From Suillus spraguei (lineage: Eukaryota > Basidiomycota > Agaricomycetes > Boletales > Suillaceae): DNA of 64,000 bases. Shown in pieces: positions 21,535 to 32,608 of this stretch. The stretch is from positions 1 through 64,000 of the forward strand of contig JABCPU010000286.1 of the NCBI GenBank assembly GCA_016800925.1, written 5' to 3'. The notes beneath the pieces were generated by a model. That model saw nothing but the letters and a program-made list of their open reading frames with translations, searched no databases and was not told where the DNA came from. Within the stretch, counting starts at the first letter, position 1, and the number at the start of each line of letters is the position of its first letter. Position numbers and translations under genes: made by a program.

Positions 21535-24150
21535 CACCTGTTAGTGGGGGAAGGATATATCCAAACTGGCTGTTTAGCCAAAAACCCTGATACATCATTC
21601 AGTTTAGCCATCCACTATGGCACTGCCCAGGTTGATGTATCCTTGGTGAATCCCAGGTATACATCATTCCCAGCATATTCATATTTTCACATTTTTGGCC
21701 ACCTATACCTCCCCACAATACCATAGCTCCGCATTTTGGGCCACCTACTGTGGGAATTTCCCCACAACACCAAAAACATCGCCCATTCTGGGAATCTCCA
21801 CAATATCAATTGTTCCCACACCCTCCCCACCTTACTGCAGCTTCACCACTACACCACAATAAGCCCCCCCTGTATCTAAGTAGTAGTTTGGTATAAATAT
21901 GTATAATATAATGTAATAGACCACTTTTTGTTTATTTGTATGTCTCCTCCTCCTCCAGGGGCCATTCAAAATAGGTTAGGATATAGAACACTTTCGCAAT
22001 TTTGCCTCTTTAACAGGGAAGTGTTCTAGGATGTTCAGACCATGTTTAAGAGTATATATGAAGAGATTCCCATCTTTATTTGACCCCCTGAAGCGCCCTA
22101 CATCAATAAATATAGCATATATACAGGAAAATACAAAATATGTTCTCATGTGTTAATTTATAGGTACAGAGCCTCTGAAACATGATTCCCATCATCTATC
22201 TAATGTTATGAACAATGTATCAGGAGCTCAGTACCATAGGATAAGACCTTGTTGTGTAGTGCATCCCCCTCTCCTGATGGTTTACCTCCTGTGAAAATTT
22301 TTCCTGCAGGACCGAACCTCAAGGAGGGTGTGTGGTCTATTACTATGCATATTTAGACAGGTAGATACTCCAAGAAACCTATAGTATCCTTCTACAGGAG
22401 CAACAACTTGACAAATCACATTTTTCACATGTTTGAAGTGCTTTACCATCTTATTCTTAGAAATATCATCCAGGCTATCATAGACCAATAGTAATACATG
22501 TATATTTATTTCTTATGCTAAGGATCAGCCAGATATAGGGCGAAAACTTGAGATCTGATGTAAAGGAGGTATTTCTACTGATTAGAAGCCCACATGGTAA
22601 TCAAGGGTGTTATCGGTGATCAGACGCCTGGGATACCTTTCACATATATCCCTAATGATAGCCTTAAAGTTTGAGAAAGATCTATCAAGGATTGAGTGAA
22701 TGACAAGCAAAATAACATATGTGTAAATAGTGACAATTGACATCTGTTCACACAAAGTCACATTTATATATGATACAGGTCAAATATTTTATTATAAATG
22801 TGTAGAATAGATGGTGGACTACCTAAGGAACCTATACTATATACTGCCCTGAGGGTAGGGGGTGGGTGGAAGAGATGTAGTGTAAAGTGAGTTGACTTAG
22901 CATAAAAGTCTGACAACTACTCAACTGACCATTTTCGATGTTTTGGGCATTTGGAGTTTCCCACACTCAATTTCTTATTTATTCCACTTCTCCAGTTCTC
23001 AATTCTGGATAGATCTTTCTGTAACTTTCGTCCTAGGATACTAATATATGTGAAATGTACTTGAGGTGTCTGATCAATAACTGTCGATGATTTGAAGGCA
23101 TAGGTCCCTTATCAGTAGAAATAGCAAGTATATGCACTAGCTCAAATCTCCGGCCTATTTTAAGCTGATCTCAGTTATCAAAAGCAGGTATATATGCTAT
23201 TATAAGGATATATGAACAGTTATGATTATTAATGCAAGAGTAGAGTAGTAAGAAACATCAAACTTGTGAAAAATGTGATTTGTCAAGTTGTTGCTCCTGT
23301 AGAAGGATACTATAGGTTTCTTGGAGTATCTACCTGTCTAAATATGCATAGTAATAGACCACACACCCTCCTTGAGGTTCGGTCCTGCAGGAAAAATTTT
23401 CGCAGGAGGTAAACCATCAGGAGAGGGGGGATGCACTACACAACAAGGTCTTATCCTATGGTACTGAGCTCCTGATACATTGTTCATAACATTAGATAGA
23501 TGATGGGAATCATGTTTCAGAGGCTCTGTACCTATAAATTAACACATGAGAACATATTTTGTATTTTCCTGTATATATGCTATATTTATTGATGTAGGGC
23601 GCTTCAGGGGGTCAAATAAAGATGGGAATCTCTTCATATATACTCTTAAACATGGTCTGAACATCCTAGAACACTTCCCTGTTAAAGAGGCAAAATTGCG
23701 AAAGTGTTCTATATCCTAACCTATTTTGAATGGCCCCTGGAGGAGGAGGAGACATACAAATAAACAAAAAGTGGTCTATTACATTATATTATACATATTT
23801 ATACCAAACTACTACTTAGATACAGGGGGGGCTTATTGTGGTGTAGTGGTGAAGCTGCAGTAAGGTGGGGAGGGTGTGGGAACAATTGATATTGTGGAGA
23901 TTCCCAGAATGGGCGATGTTTTTGGTGTTGTGGGGAAATTCCCACAGTAGGTGGCCCAAAATGCGGAGCTATGGTATTGTGGGGAGGTATAGGTGGCCAA
24001 AAATGTGAAAATATGAATATGCTGGGAATGATGTATACCTGGGATTCACCAAGGATACATCAACCTGGGCAGTGCCATAGTGGATGGCTAAACTGAATGA
24101 TGTATCAGGGTTTTTGGCTAAACAACCAGTTTGGATATATCAATATGACA
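21535..24150. mobile_element. Foldback element: about 0.9-kb near-identical inverted arms
   Basis: The left arm (about 21541-22440) and right arm (about 23255-24150) are inverted copies that differ at only a few positions. For example ctgtgaaaatttttcctgcagg on the left faces ctgcaggaaaaattttcgcagg on the right. The central 0.8 kb is unique. The outer end starts ggatatatccaaactgg. The arms have no coding content. The outer about 120 bases recur a third time at 30337-30457. The left side has an additional cacctgttagtgggggaa outside the arm that the right side lacks but 30337-30457 shares. The class is unclear: foldback transposon, or palindrome formed during rearrangement. Confidence 0.8.
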
Positions 24151-25540
24151 GTATGGGCTGGTACCTGAGCACGGCAAGGTACTTGTATCATAGGCGAAAA
24201 TAGGCAATGACAACAGGAAAGCAAATATAGCAGTACTGAGCCTGATGATCATATGTATTATCAATAAAATTCGTTCAAATATGCGTGCGCGGGAGGTGCG
24301 AGTGCCTAGCTACCAATTCCGTGGCCATGGGCGCATCATGGGAATTTGCCGGTAAAATGCTGGAAACTATTTCTAGTCCGGGCTTTGAGCCAAAACACGG
24401 AACGCAACGTGAATCCAAGTTCGAGGTGTGTCCGCCGCTATACCTGAAGGCTGAGGGTCCAACAGAGATACAATCAATATCCCATCCAAGCCCCAGATAT
24501 CGCCCTACGTAACAATCATATGGAAAATTGGGTAGGTGAGACAGACTAGAAGGAAACACAGACAAATGTGCTCTCATCCAATGCAGAGTGCCATCCGGCT
24601 TTCTTTCTTTGAGCTTGTTACATTTCCTACTCCTCCTATGTTCGCAGGCCCCCTTTTAACTTCCGGGGTGTCTAGGTAACAGGGTGGAATGTGCTTCTTC
24701 ATGCGCTAGATGTAGAGGCAACTTTTGTAAGGATGATGAAGGCACTTGAATCTGTAAATGTCCTACCGCCGTGTGTGATTCCTGTAACGGGCAGGTGTCT
24801 GTGAGTTGTACGAACCTGTTCACAAAGTAATCCTGATTCAATGTCCAAGGGAAAGTCTCTCGTTCAACGCAATGGTAACTGCGTCAGGGGCTAAAATACC
24901 GCATTTCATGTCTGAGCTGCGAGCTCAAGCCGGCAGAAAGCCGCGGCCCATATAATGTGATGTCGAAGCGATGGCAAATACTGCACATATGATCGGTTAT
25001 ATTTGTAATTTCAAAATAAATAAGTAGAACTGTATATACAAACAAAATCCCACATGGCCCTTGCTTGAGCACATTATATTCCCGTTCCACCAGAGGCTGG
25101 TGTTAGATTGGTCTAGTTTGAGTCTGATAAGCACAATGTAAAATGTGCACAAAGTAGAGGTAAGAAGTTGCGTCCACATGCAGAATGTTTGAGAGTCGTT
25201 TGGTTGCAGAAGTAGGAGGCAACGTGATGAAATCACCAAATAACTCCTTCGCACTCACATGTAGGGTTAGTACCCAAGAAGACACCGCAAATAAATCGGA
25301 AGCACTTTTACAATAGTGTTATAGTATCCAGCTATCTAACTGTCATAAATAAATGAATTAAGCGCGTTCCGATTTGGGACCAAGTGGGAATTAAGCAGAC
25401 GTTGAAGAATGACCAAATACAACTTGGTTGATTCAAGAGCGCCGAACTTTCTAACAACTAAGTGCGGCTTATCTTATACCAGCACACTGGTGAGGCTTGT
25501 GGTTATTTATAGCGTCCGACTGACAGGGTAAATGTTTCAC
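24151..25540. other. No recognisable gene
   Basis: This interval has short domain-free frames only. Around 24330-24480 the minus frame GLEIVSSILPANSHDAPMAT has the look of a dispersed repeat often translated in fungal annotations, but I cannot name it. No RNA gene is visible. Confidence 0.35.
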
Positions 25541-26115
25541 TGTGAGTCCAGACTTCAAGCTTCAACTTCCGTTTGATACGCTTACGTCCGAATGCGAACG
25601 AGTCCGAAGGCCGACGTCACATACCCCCATCCAGGAAACGTTCACCGGCTCCTCACGTCTTTGGGCTTCTCCTTTTCCCTTTGGCCATGCGTGCTTCAGC
25701 AGTGGCAGCGTCGGCGGCCTCGACCATTTCCTCGTCCGTGTCCACGGGCGTCGTAATGCGCTCCCCACAATGGAGGCGCATGACAGTATAATCAGTGCGC
25801 GAGTTGAACAAAGAGTAGACGCTAACAGGAAGAGACGCCAAACTCCATTTAAGAAGGGGGATCTGGTGTACTTAGCCATTAAGAATCTGAATTTTCTCAA
25901 AGGATTAGGGCGAAAATTGTTACCAAAATATGTGGGACCTTACCGGATAGCCGAGGACTTCGGAAACAACTCGTAAAGAATTGATCTGCCTGACCGGTTA
26001 AAGCAGCGTGGAATATACAACGTGTCCCACACGTCCTACCTTAGGATACATAGCCAGGTGTCTGAGTTTGAGACGCAAGAGAGAGAATTTTCACGTGTTC
26101 CTTGGTGCGATGGCG
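25541..26115 (+). pseudogene. Gypsy integrase C-terminal fragment
   Basis: The frame AHDSIISARVEQRVDANRKR followed by PFKKGDLVYLAIKNLNF, GLGRKLLPKYVGPYRI and EDFGNNS-stop-RIDLPDRLKQRGIYN then VSHTSYLRIH is the C-terminal integrase/GPY region of Gypsy-type Pol in basidiomycetes (KGDLVYLSTKN...PKYIGPY). The TAA after NNS (expected TAC/TAT) interrupts the frame, and the core integrase is missing. Upstream frames from 25541 are partly scrambled. The fragment directly adjoins the squalene synthase relic on its right. Confidence 0.75.
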
Positions 26116-26224
26116 CTGAGACCAAGCATAAGCATCGTTGCGCCAACGACATAGGCGGAAAGGTCCCATGGAAACAAGTCCTGCAGTAAGGGTGCATTCC
26201 TTGGATCCGTGGCAAGACGATCCG

Positions 26225-27660
26225 CTACCATCTTCTCTTCCGCTCTGAAGATGGCTGTTCTCTTGTCTGTGGAGTCGTATATCGGTCCCTTATCGCCGAT
26301 GAGGGAAATTTTTGTTCACACCATTGCTCGATCTGAAGATGGTTTTTGGTCATAGACGAACAATGTGAGGGTGCGCATGAAGTACCTTGCAACACATTTT
26401 GAGGAAGTTTGGATCATGCGGTTTAGCCTTGTCATGGATCTTCCGTGCGTACTCCCAGAAGATCAAGGTGACATCTCTGGTATTCGTTGACCGCATGATA
26501 AGCTGTAGCGTGTCAGCATAAACCAATTATAAGTGAATATCACGTACGCAAGCAGCTTCCGCTTTTCGTATCTTCATGTTGCAAAGCGATAATGTGGCCA
26601 TTGCCGTGGAGACAGGGACCGTGCAAAACACGAACACGCTCTGGTTTTTGAGCATGCGCAGGTAGTCCAAATAATCACATGCATGTCGTAGAGCATCAAG
26701 AACCATCCCTCTTTGTATTCACGTGGCATGCTCAACGTCACCTATCTCATACATATCTTTCATTTCGTTGAAGCCGTATTTAGCCCAAATTTCTCGAGGC
26801 CAAAAGAAACGTCTCTCCTCGACATCTTCCCGGAAATTACAGATGATATTAATCTTTTGGAGGAGAAGACCCATAGAGTTTGCTAGCTCAAGTTGATCGC
26901 AGAGGAAAGACACTTCCTTGCCTGAGGCTGACCAGATGCGAGTGAGGCCTTCACCTACGAGGCCTGCAACGTAGTGACAGTAGAGGTCATAGTCCGCAAT
27001 AGTCTCGAGATAAACAGTGCCATTGGTTGCGGCTGTGTGTGCATAATCCGCCATACCGTTCTCCATTTTCTGAGTGATGTAAGAATGACGGTCTTGTACC
27101 TGCAGTAGGTGTAAGAAAGAACTGTGTAAATGAAGATGTGAGCGTACTGTGGTGGTAGTCTATTGACTTCTTCTACGACAGTGTGATATTCGAGGAGCAA
27201 AGATCGATCTTTCTCATCAGGGCCGTTGCCTGTAAAGTTCCAGCCAGGTGTTACTGTCAAGTCGTGGAATTGACGAAGTATTGGCTTCTTCTTCTCGTCA
27301 GGGATAGTCATGTCATCTTCAATTGTGTCCAGGCCACGCAGAACAAGGTAGTACATGCAAATCTGGAAAGTCAAGGATCAATCATCCGGACGGGTTAGGA
27401 GGGATGACTCACTGGTTAAAACTGAATATGCGTGAAAACATGTGCAGAGACTTGTGCAAAAAATAAAAACAAGAGGCAATGTGCTTACCGTTCTTGCAAG
27501 GTCGCCGTCAAGCTCCTTGATAACAGCTGCAAAACTTCTGCTTGTCATGTCAAGGAATTCCCAGCAGCAGCGCATGGAGGCGCGGTCCCAGCATGACGTA
27601 GGGTGTTCTTGCTGAGCCGTGATGTCGCGTTTCGCCTCATGATAAAGATAGAAATGACGG
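26225..27660 (-). pseudogene. Squalene synthase (farnesyl-diphosphate farnesyltransferase) pseudogene
   Basis: In ergosterol synthesis this enzyme joins two farnesyl diphosphates to squalene at the ER membrane. Minus-strand exons read FYLYHEAKRDITAQQEHPTS, CWDRASMRCCWEFLDMTSRS, IKELDGDLART, then ICMYYLVLRGLDTIEDDMTI (first Asp-rich DxxxD motif) and GWNFTGNGPDEKDRSLLLEY. NGMADYAHTAATNG, YCHYVAGLVGEGLTRIW and FFWPREIWAKYGF follow, then after a TGA (about 26728) [20 protein letters not shown] and [20 protein letters not shown]. Introns have GT-AG ends. Faults: the second Asp-rich motif reads CNFREDVEE where family members have DVRED, an in-frame TGA interrupts exon joining, the N-terminal exon is missing at the NACHT junction, and the C-terminal membrane anchor is not evident. 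Confidence 0.85.
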
Positions 27661-28085
27661 GAGCTGACCTTGCGAAGCTGGCGAGCCGAGCTAGCAGACA
27701 TTTCATCGTGGCGTCTACGATGAAGTTTATTGACGACGATGGATACGAGGATCCCCGGGTTTGGTTACAGCTAATGCTCGAATTGACGAGCGAGCTCCTA
27801 CCAGGAACAGAGGTGTACAAGTTATATGACTGTATCCTCTCTACGTGTGCCGATCCCCAGCGGGCATACCTGCACTTGTCCATTGTCGCTGCACTTGCAG
27901 ACCCTCTGCCGGTGTCACAAATCTCGAAAATTCTTGGCCTTGGTCAGGGTCGTGATGCTGAGATGACGCTAGTGCAGCTACGATCTGTGACGGATATCTT
28001 TACAGACAGCACTCTCGCTGTGAATATATATCACTCACCCATTTGTGACTATGGTTGGAATTTCCAGTCTGGAGGTACGTAAAAT
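27655..28085 (+). pseudogene. NACHT-type NTPase (NLR-like) fragment
   Basis: The plus-strand frame LAKLASRASRHFIVASTMKF, IDDDGYEDPRVWLQLMLELT, YDCILSTCADPQRAYLHLSI and VAALADPLPVSQISKILGLG, then NIYHSPICDYG, is the segment that follows the NACHT ATPase core in the large basidiomycete NACHT families (often with WD40 repeats; proposed roles in non-self recognition). The P-loop, Walker B and C-terminal repeats are all missing. Both edges abut other gene fragments (squalene synthase on the left, XRN1 on the right), so it is a captured or rearranged piece. Confidence 0.8.
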
Positions 28086-28089
28086 TGTA

Positions 28090-30336
28090 GGTGAGAACCA
28101 TGAAGCTTGACGTGATTTTGGAGAGCGCTCTGGGTGACATTCCGATTGTGGAAGCTGCTTTGAACGATGGCAAGTAGTGCTGTGAAACAAGACTATCAAC
28201 AATAATCTTGAACTTGTTATGATCCGTTTTATCTGAAAGGAAGAACTACGAGATCATTTAGAAAGATAAATTGTGGTAGGGCATTGTGACATACTGCCAG
28301 AACAACAGACAAGGCGCTGTCAATAGTTGAAGACACCTGAGCAGCCACACCATACGCGTGTTCGCCAAGGAAGAAAATGTTCGTTCCGTCAGGAAATTCC
28401 TCCGACAGAGGTGGAGCATCCTTCTCGAGGAACCTGGGATCTTCGAATGCAACTTCTGGGATGACCATCTGGACGGCTTGTTCGTGTTCTTTTTCGGGTC
28501 CTTCGTAGTCTTTAACCAATGCGCCTGATTTTAAGCGTTTCAAACCTGCACGAATGTGTAAAGAGCGAACGTCCATAAAGTACCAGCACGCACCTTTTAG
28601 CGGACGAACGTGCACCAGAACATCGACGTCACCAGTGATCACTCCACATCTCTTTGAATATAGCATCTCAATCCGCTCAGCTTTCCCTTCCAATGGCTCA
28701 AGCTCTGGTGGGAATGCGGATTGGAAACAACCTTCGCCGGAATATGTTCCATGCTTGCGGACGGGAGGACGCCCATCAGTTGTTCGAAAGGACGGAAAGG
28801 TTTACCCAGCTCGAACATGAACGACTTGTCACCAAGTTCACGTAAATCTTGAAGAAAATGTGAACATAGCACAGGGAATGTAGATATCCGCAGGGCGTAA
28901 TGGTAATTGTAAAACCAGCCCCAGGAGGCGATCCTACTGTAATAATAGTGCATAACCCATTGTAGACCCTCTTCGTAGCGGTACATCAAGTCGTCCATCT
29001 CTTTAGGGTCATCATAGGAGATTCCCAGTTTCTCCTGCCGTGCAACCGGTTGGTCTGACGAACGGTATACAAGGCGGGGACGCACCTTGTAATATCCTCT
29101 CTTCCATTCGGACATTTTGTCGTTGATGGATTGTTCATGTCGTGCGTCAAAACCCCCACATTCTTCATCATCCACCACAGGGGCCTTATCGAATTTCTTC
29201 AACACTCGATCTACTGCAGCCCTACCTTCTTCATCTTCTTCCTCCACATCTTCCCACTCGCCCTCACTATTCCCGTCTCCGTTAGCCTGCTCTGGATCAG
29301 TTTCTGCCAAGGGTTCGTCCAAAAATCCTGGGAGCCGCCATGTGACAAGATTTTTATCCTCTTCACCGTACCCATCCCAAGTAGCCGACAGATGCAACTC
29401 CTCCGCCAGGGTGCTGATGAACTTCCGTTCCCGAGCGGGAAACGTATTAGGCATTGTCAGGGCTGCAGTACGGTGCTGTGAGGGTTTCCTGCGGTTTTGC
29501 AACACAAACTGTTTGATCAAAAATGTCTCGTTGAGGGCGCGGAAGAACTAACATGGACTAATTGTGAGTTGTCGACAGGAAGAATGGAAAACTGCACCAA
29601 GCTTAGCACGCTTGCGCGCAAGTTCCATTTCTTCTACGTGTTTGCTCCGCTTTCCTTGGAACCAATTCGAGTCCGCATATTCTTTCTCGAAGATCTCTCG
29701 CTCCCATATAGTCATTTCCTCCAGGACGATCTGCAGTCGCTTAGTATTAATGACCCCGCCCTCGTTTATGTAACTATCTGAAATGGTAAGCCACTGTGCG
29801 ACGAAATGAAATTCCAACGACGGCAAGACCTTCTTGTACAAGCGCTCCAGTCCGTTCTCGTGGATGTGTAAATCTGGAAGATTAGGTAGAAAAACATTTC
29901 CGACAAAAACGACCAGTAGAATGCAGTCATCGATGACTCGCTCTAGGCTACAATCAAATGTGAGAATATCTTCTATATCACGAAACTCAAGGTCCAAGTA
30001 TTCCCGCATCAGCGAAAGATGCAGAAGGTAGAAGTTGAGGTTCTCCAGATATGCGCTGGCGTTCAGTTAATTTGCCTATGCACAAAAACTACAAAATACC
30101 TGATGTTAGCCTTCTTCTTCGCAGCAGGCCCAAACTTTACTTCCTCTCGCAAGAGACAGAAGTGTGGATCATGACTCAGAAGGCCAAGCATGATGAGATC
30201 GGCATCAAGACCGTACAAACAATGCCGCACGTTCGGGTTATAATCAGGCTGTGCTCTCGATAGTCGAATGTCTTCCATGATCTTGTTTTCACCTTCACCT
30301 GGGACTTCATGACCGGATAATACAACTTGCACGCCA
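28090..30336 (-). pseudogene. XRN1 5'-3' exoribonuclease, continuation (part 2 of a split gene)
   Basis: The cytoplasmic exoribonuclease XRN1 degrades decapped mRNA. On the minus strand this part starts at 30336 with VQVVLSGHEVPGEGENKIME, then NVRHCLYGLDADLIMLGLLS and HDPHFCLLREEVKFGPA, MREYLDLEF, LHIHENGLERLYKKVLPSLE and WEREIFEKEYADSNWFQGKR. QWVMHYYYSRIASWGWFYNY, KPFRPFEQLMGVLPSASMEH and ALVKDYEGPEKEHEQAVQM follow, then FFLGEHAYGVAAQVSSTID and, after an intron (about 28229-28296), ALSKITSSFMV at about 28105. Faults: VGNVFLP replaces the conserved GNDFLP (lost acidic core residue). About 190 residues are missing between MEHIPA and KVVSNPH. There is a frame change after HWKGK, and the C-terminal half of the protein is absent at the NACHT junction. 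Introns are retained. Confidence 0.88.
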
Positions 30337-30457
30337 CGGATTCACCAAGGATACATCAACCTGGGCAGTGCCATAGTGGATGGCTAAACTGAAATGATGT
30401 ATCAGGGTTTTTGGCTAAACAGCCAGTTTGGATATATCCTTCCCCCACTAACAGGTG
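30337..30457. repeat. 121-bp copy of the foldback end at the XRN1 breakpoint
   Basis: Read on the minus strand it runs from cacctgttagtgggggaagg to ccttggtgaatccg and matches 21535-21655 with only a few differences. It ends precisely at the first XRN1 base of part 2, next to TGGCG, the same pentamer that ends part 1 at 21530-21534. Confidence 0.85.
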
Positions 30458-30560
30458 CAGGTACTATCGGTAACATTGTGCATGCTATTTGGACCCATCA
30501 TCGATACCCGATCGACTTACTTTGAGTTCATACGGACTCCATCATCACTGACTCTACAAC

Positions 30561-31103
30561 CTAGAATCTTCGCATCATTGCGCAGGAATTGAGTTTATTC
30601 TCACTCATGGGACGTTTCTCTCTCTCTAAAATCTCCACAACGGTCTGAATGTGTTCAATATGTTCAGAAAAGGAATCCGAGTCGATGATGATATCGTCAA
30701 CTTGAATGGCCATCCATCTACCAATGTATTCACAGAACAACTGATTCATCACCACCTGATATGTAGCCGGGGAATTACGATCTCCCTGCTGGAGGATATG
30801 GCTGACCATGTTCCCATCAGGTGTTGTAATTGTCGTCCTTGGTAGGTGCTCCGGAACCACTCTGAGTCTCTCATGAGCATCCTGCCCATCGATCAAGGAA
30901 CGGAATGGCTTACTCACGACCCGAAAGAGGATGGCTTCTATATCCGGCATGGGCGACGCAAGTTCCTGTGTAATCTTATGCCGTTCCCGTTGATCCACCA
31001 CCGTCCGCATGTGATAAGAACCTGGCTTGTGAATGAACAGCATGGATACAGTGTTTCTCGCACTAGTGACTTGCCATCTCCCACTAGCCAGGTATGACTT
31101 CAT
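30561..31103 (-). pseudogene. Gypsy reverse transcriptase fragment
   Basis: The minus frame contains SMLFIHKPGSYHMRTVVDQR (KPDGSLRLCVDYR-like), KPFRSLIDGQDAHERLRVVP (motif A region; the usual D is followed by G-Q-D), ILQQGDRNSPATYQVVMNQL (motif B: QxGDRNxPATFQ) and MAIQVDDIIIDSDSFSEHIE (motif C, here VDD). It lacks protease, RNase H and integrase. It is an isolated RT relic in an open frame. Confidence 0.85.
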
Positions 31104-31449
31104 TGTGTCAGCCCACTACAGACGTAGAGGCTCCGCGCCCGGGAGGGTCTCCACAGGCATAGCTTCCTCTCATTCATCAGTTGTATGGTATGATTGACGG
31201 TCCTCAGAGGGTGAAAGTGGGTCTGACTGGCTTTGGCGCATGATGATTTTGCTCACTGTAATAGATATTCTCTGTGTCCCTCCAAGTCATCCGGAACTAT
31301 TGTCACGGCGCGGGACTCCGACGTGGTCGCTTCGGCATCAGTCATGTGTAGTGGTTGCACGCTCACCATGTTCACGTGGGGGTGCAGGCCTACGAGCTGT
31401 CCGGCGGAGGTCGCATGAGACGCCACACAAGGTAGCACGTCTAAGCAGC

Positions 31450-32060
31450 GGATGAATAAGCAAAACGCACCGCATGTGGCCATATCTCTAACCGGAACAC
31501 ACTCCCCCAGTCTCTGCGCCATGCAGACGGCACCCCATTGCGACCAACCAGCAAACAGGCAACCAAGCAGATCTTCCAGGACACCATGAAAAGTAGAGCA
31601 GCAGCTTCCTTCCAAAATCCCATAGATACCCGAGGTTCACAGAGATCGACCACACATACTTCTCCAAACATTCCGCCCAGATCGCAGACACGGTTCACAG
31701 ACGTCACGCAGCACTGCGCATTCAACTGCGCAAGGGACACATCTCCCTCAACTAACATTTACACTGTATCTCGAAATCCCTCTCCCCCCTATGACTTCAT
31801 GCCACAAAGGAGAGGAATCGGTCCATCATTACATCATACCATGCCTGACATACGAAAGGCAACGCAACATTCTGAGTGCGGAGATAGGCCCCAAAGGTCG
31901 GCAAATGAAGCACCTATTAAACGGAGCTTCATGCATACAACCCTTATTCAAATTCATCGCACGCACCCGCCGCTTCATCAATACCTTCGGAGACGTAACC
32001 CCCCCAGAACAAGAGAAACACCGCAGAAACGGAGAGAGACAGATGTGAAAACCCCCTAAC
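31450..32060 (+). pseudogene. LINE (Tad-like) ORF2 C-terminal fragment
   Basis: The frame KGEESVHHYIIPCLTYERQR, GRQMKHLLNGASCIQPLFKF then IARTRRFINTFGDV is the end of fungal LINE-type ORF2 proteins, where an ETVxHYLxxCP zinc-like motif is followed by a region ending FIAxTxRFxxTFG. Upstream frames between 31500 and 31790 (KQATKQIFQDTMKSRAAA) fit the region before it with frame changes. The reverse transcriptase itself is absent. LINE copies are commonly 5' truncated. Confidence 0.6.
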
Positions 32061-32608
32061 CCCAGTTGCCGTGAATCGGTACCTCATCTCCTCGCGCAAG
32101 CCCGGACCAATATTAGAGCTATACATAGAACATACGCCACCGCACATGCTATACCACACAAGTACATACAATAGGTACTGTCCAGCATGAGGCTTCGCAT
32201 TACCGGACAATAAACAAGGAACACAAAAACAGAGACACTACAGGAATATTCATATGCTCCTACCGGTGATTTACCAGCAGATATCCACGGCAGCGGCAGG
32301 GTTTTTCCACTATCCCGCGCTTCAAACATAGGTTCGGTAATATTTTTGAGGTATTTTCCAGATTATGTCCTTCATTTTCGCTATATTACCGGTATATTGT
32401 CATGCAAGAATGATTTTACAACCCGAGTGCTGATGCTAAATTGGGCCTATGAATGGAGCCGTGCATAACATGTACTTGATTTGACTGTAGTGAATTGAAG
32501 TTGAGGCCGAATATTGTTAATCAAGGATTCCTGATGTTGATATTGGTATTTCCGGTACTACTGCATGGAGGTATTCTAACGGTATAGTATTGTAGAAATG
32601 AATGTGAC
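32061..32608. other. No recognisable gene
   Basis: The sequence following the LINE fragment and preceding the polyadenylation side of the Zn2Cys6-like gene shows no domain or repeat that I recognise. The word taccgg/ccggta recurs several times between 32260 and 32585. Confidence 0.4.

Noticed and set aside
24285..24580. tRNA-derived SINE suggested by agttcgaggtgtg
   Set aside because: The B-box-like word is imperfect and no A box or tail is found at the right distance.
27545..27883. Minus-strand frame opposite the NACHT fragment as a gene
   Set aside because: It is a shadow of the well-supported plus-strand NACHT frame and carries no domain.
29117..29551. Serine-rich plus-strand frame opposite XRN1
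   Set aside because: It is antisense to the acidic insert of the XRN1 relic, whose Glu/Asp codons read as Ser on the other strand.
21122..30336. The two XRN1 parts as one functional trans-spliced gene
   Set aside because: Stops in part 1, a lost acidic residue, a large internal deletion in part 2 and absence of both termini make function very unlikely.
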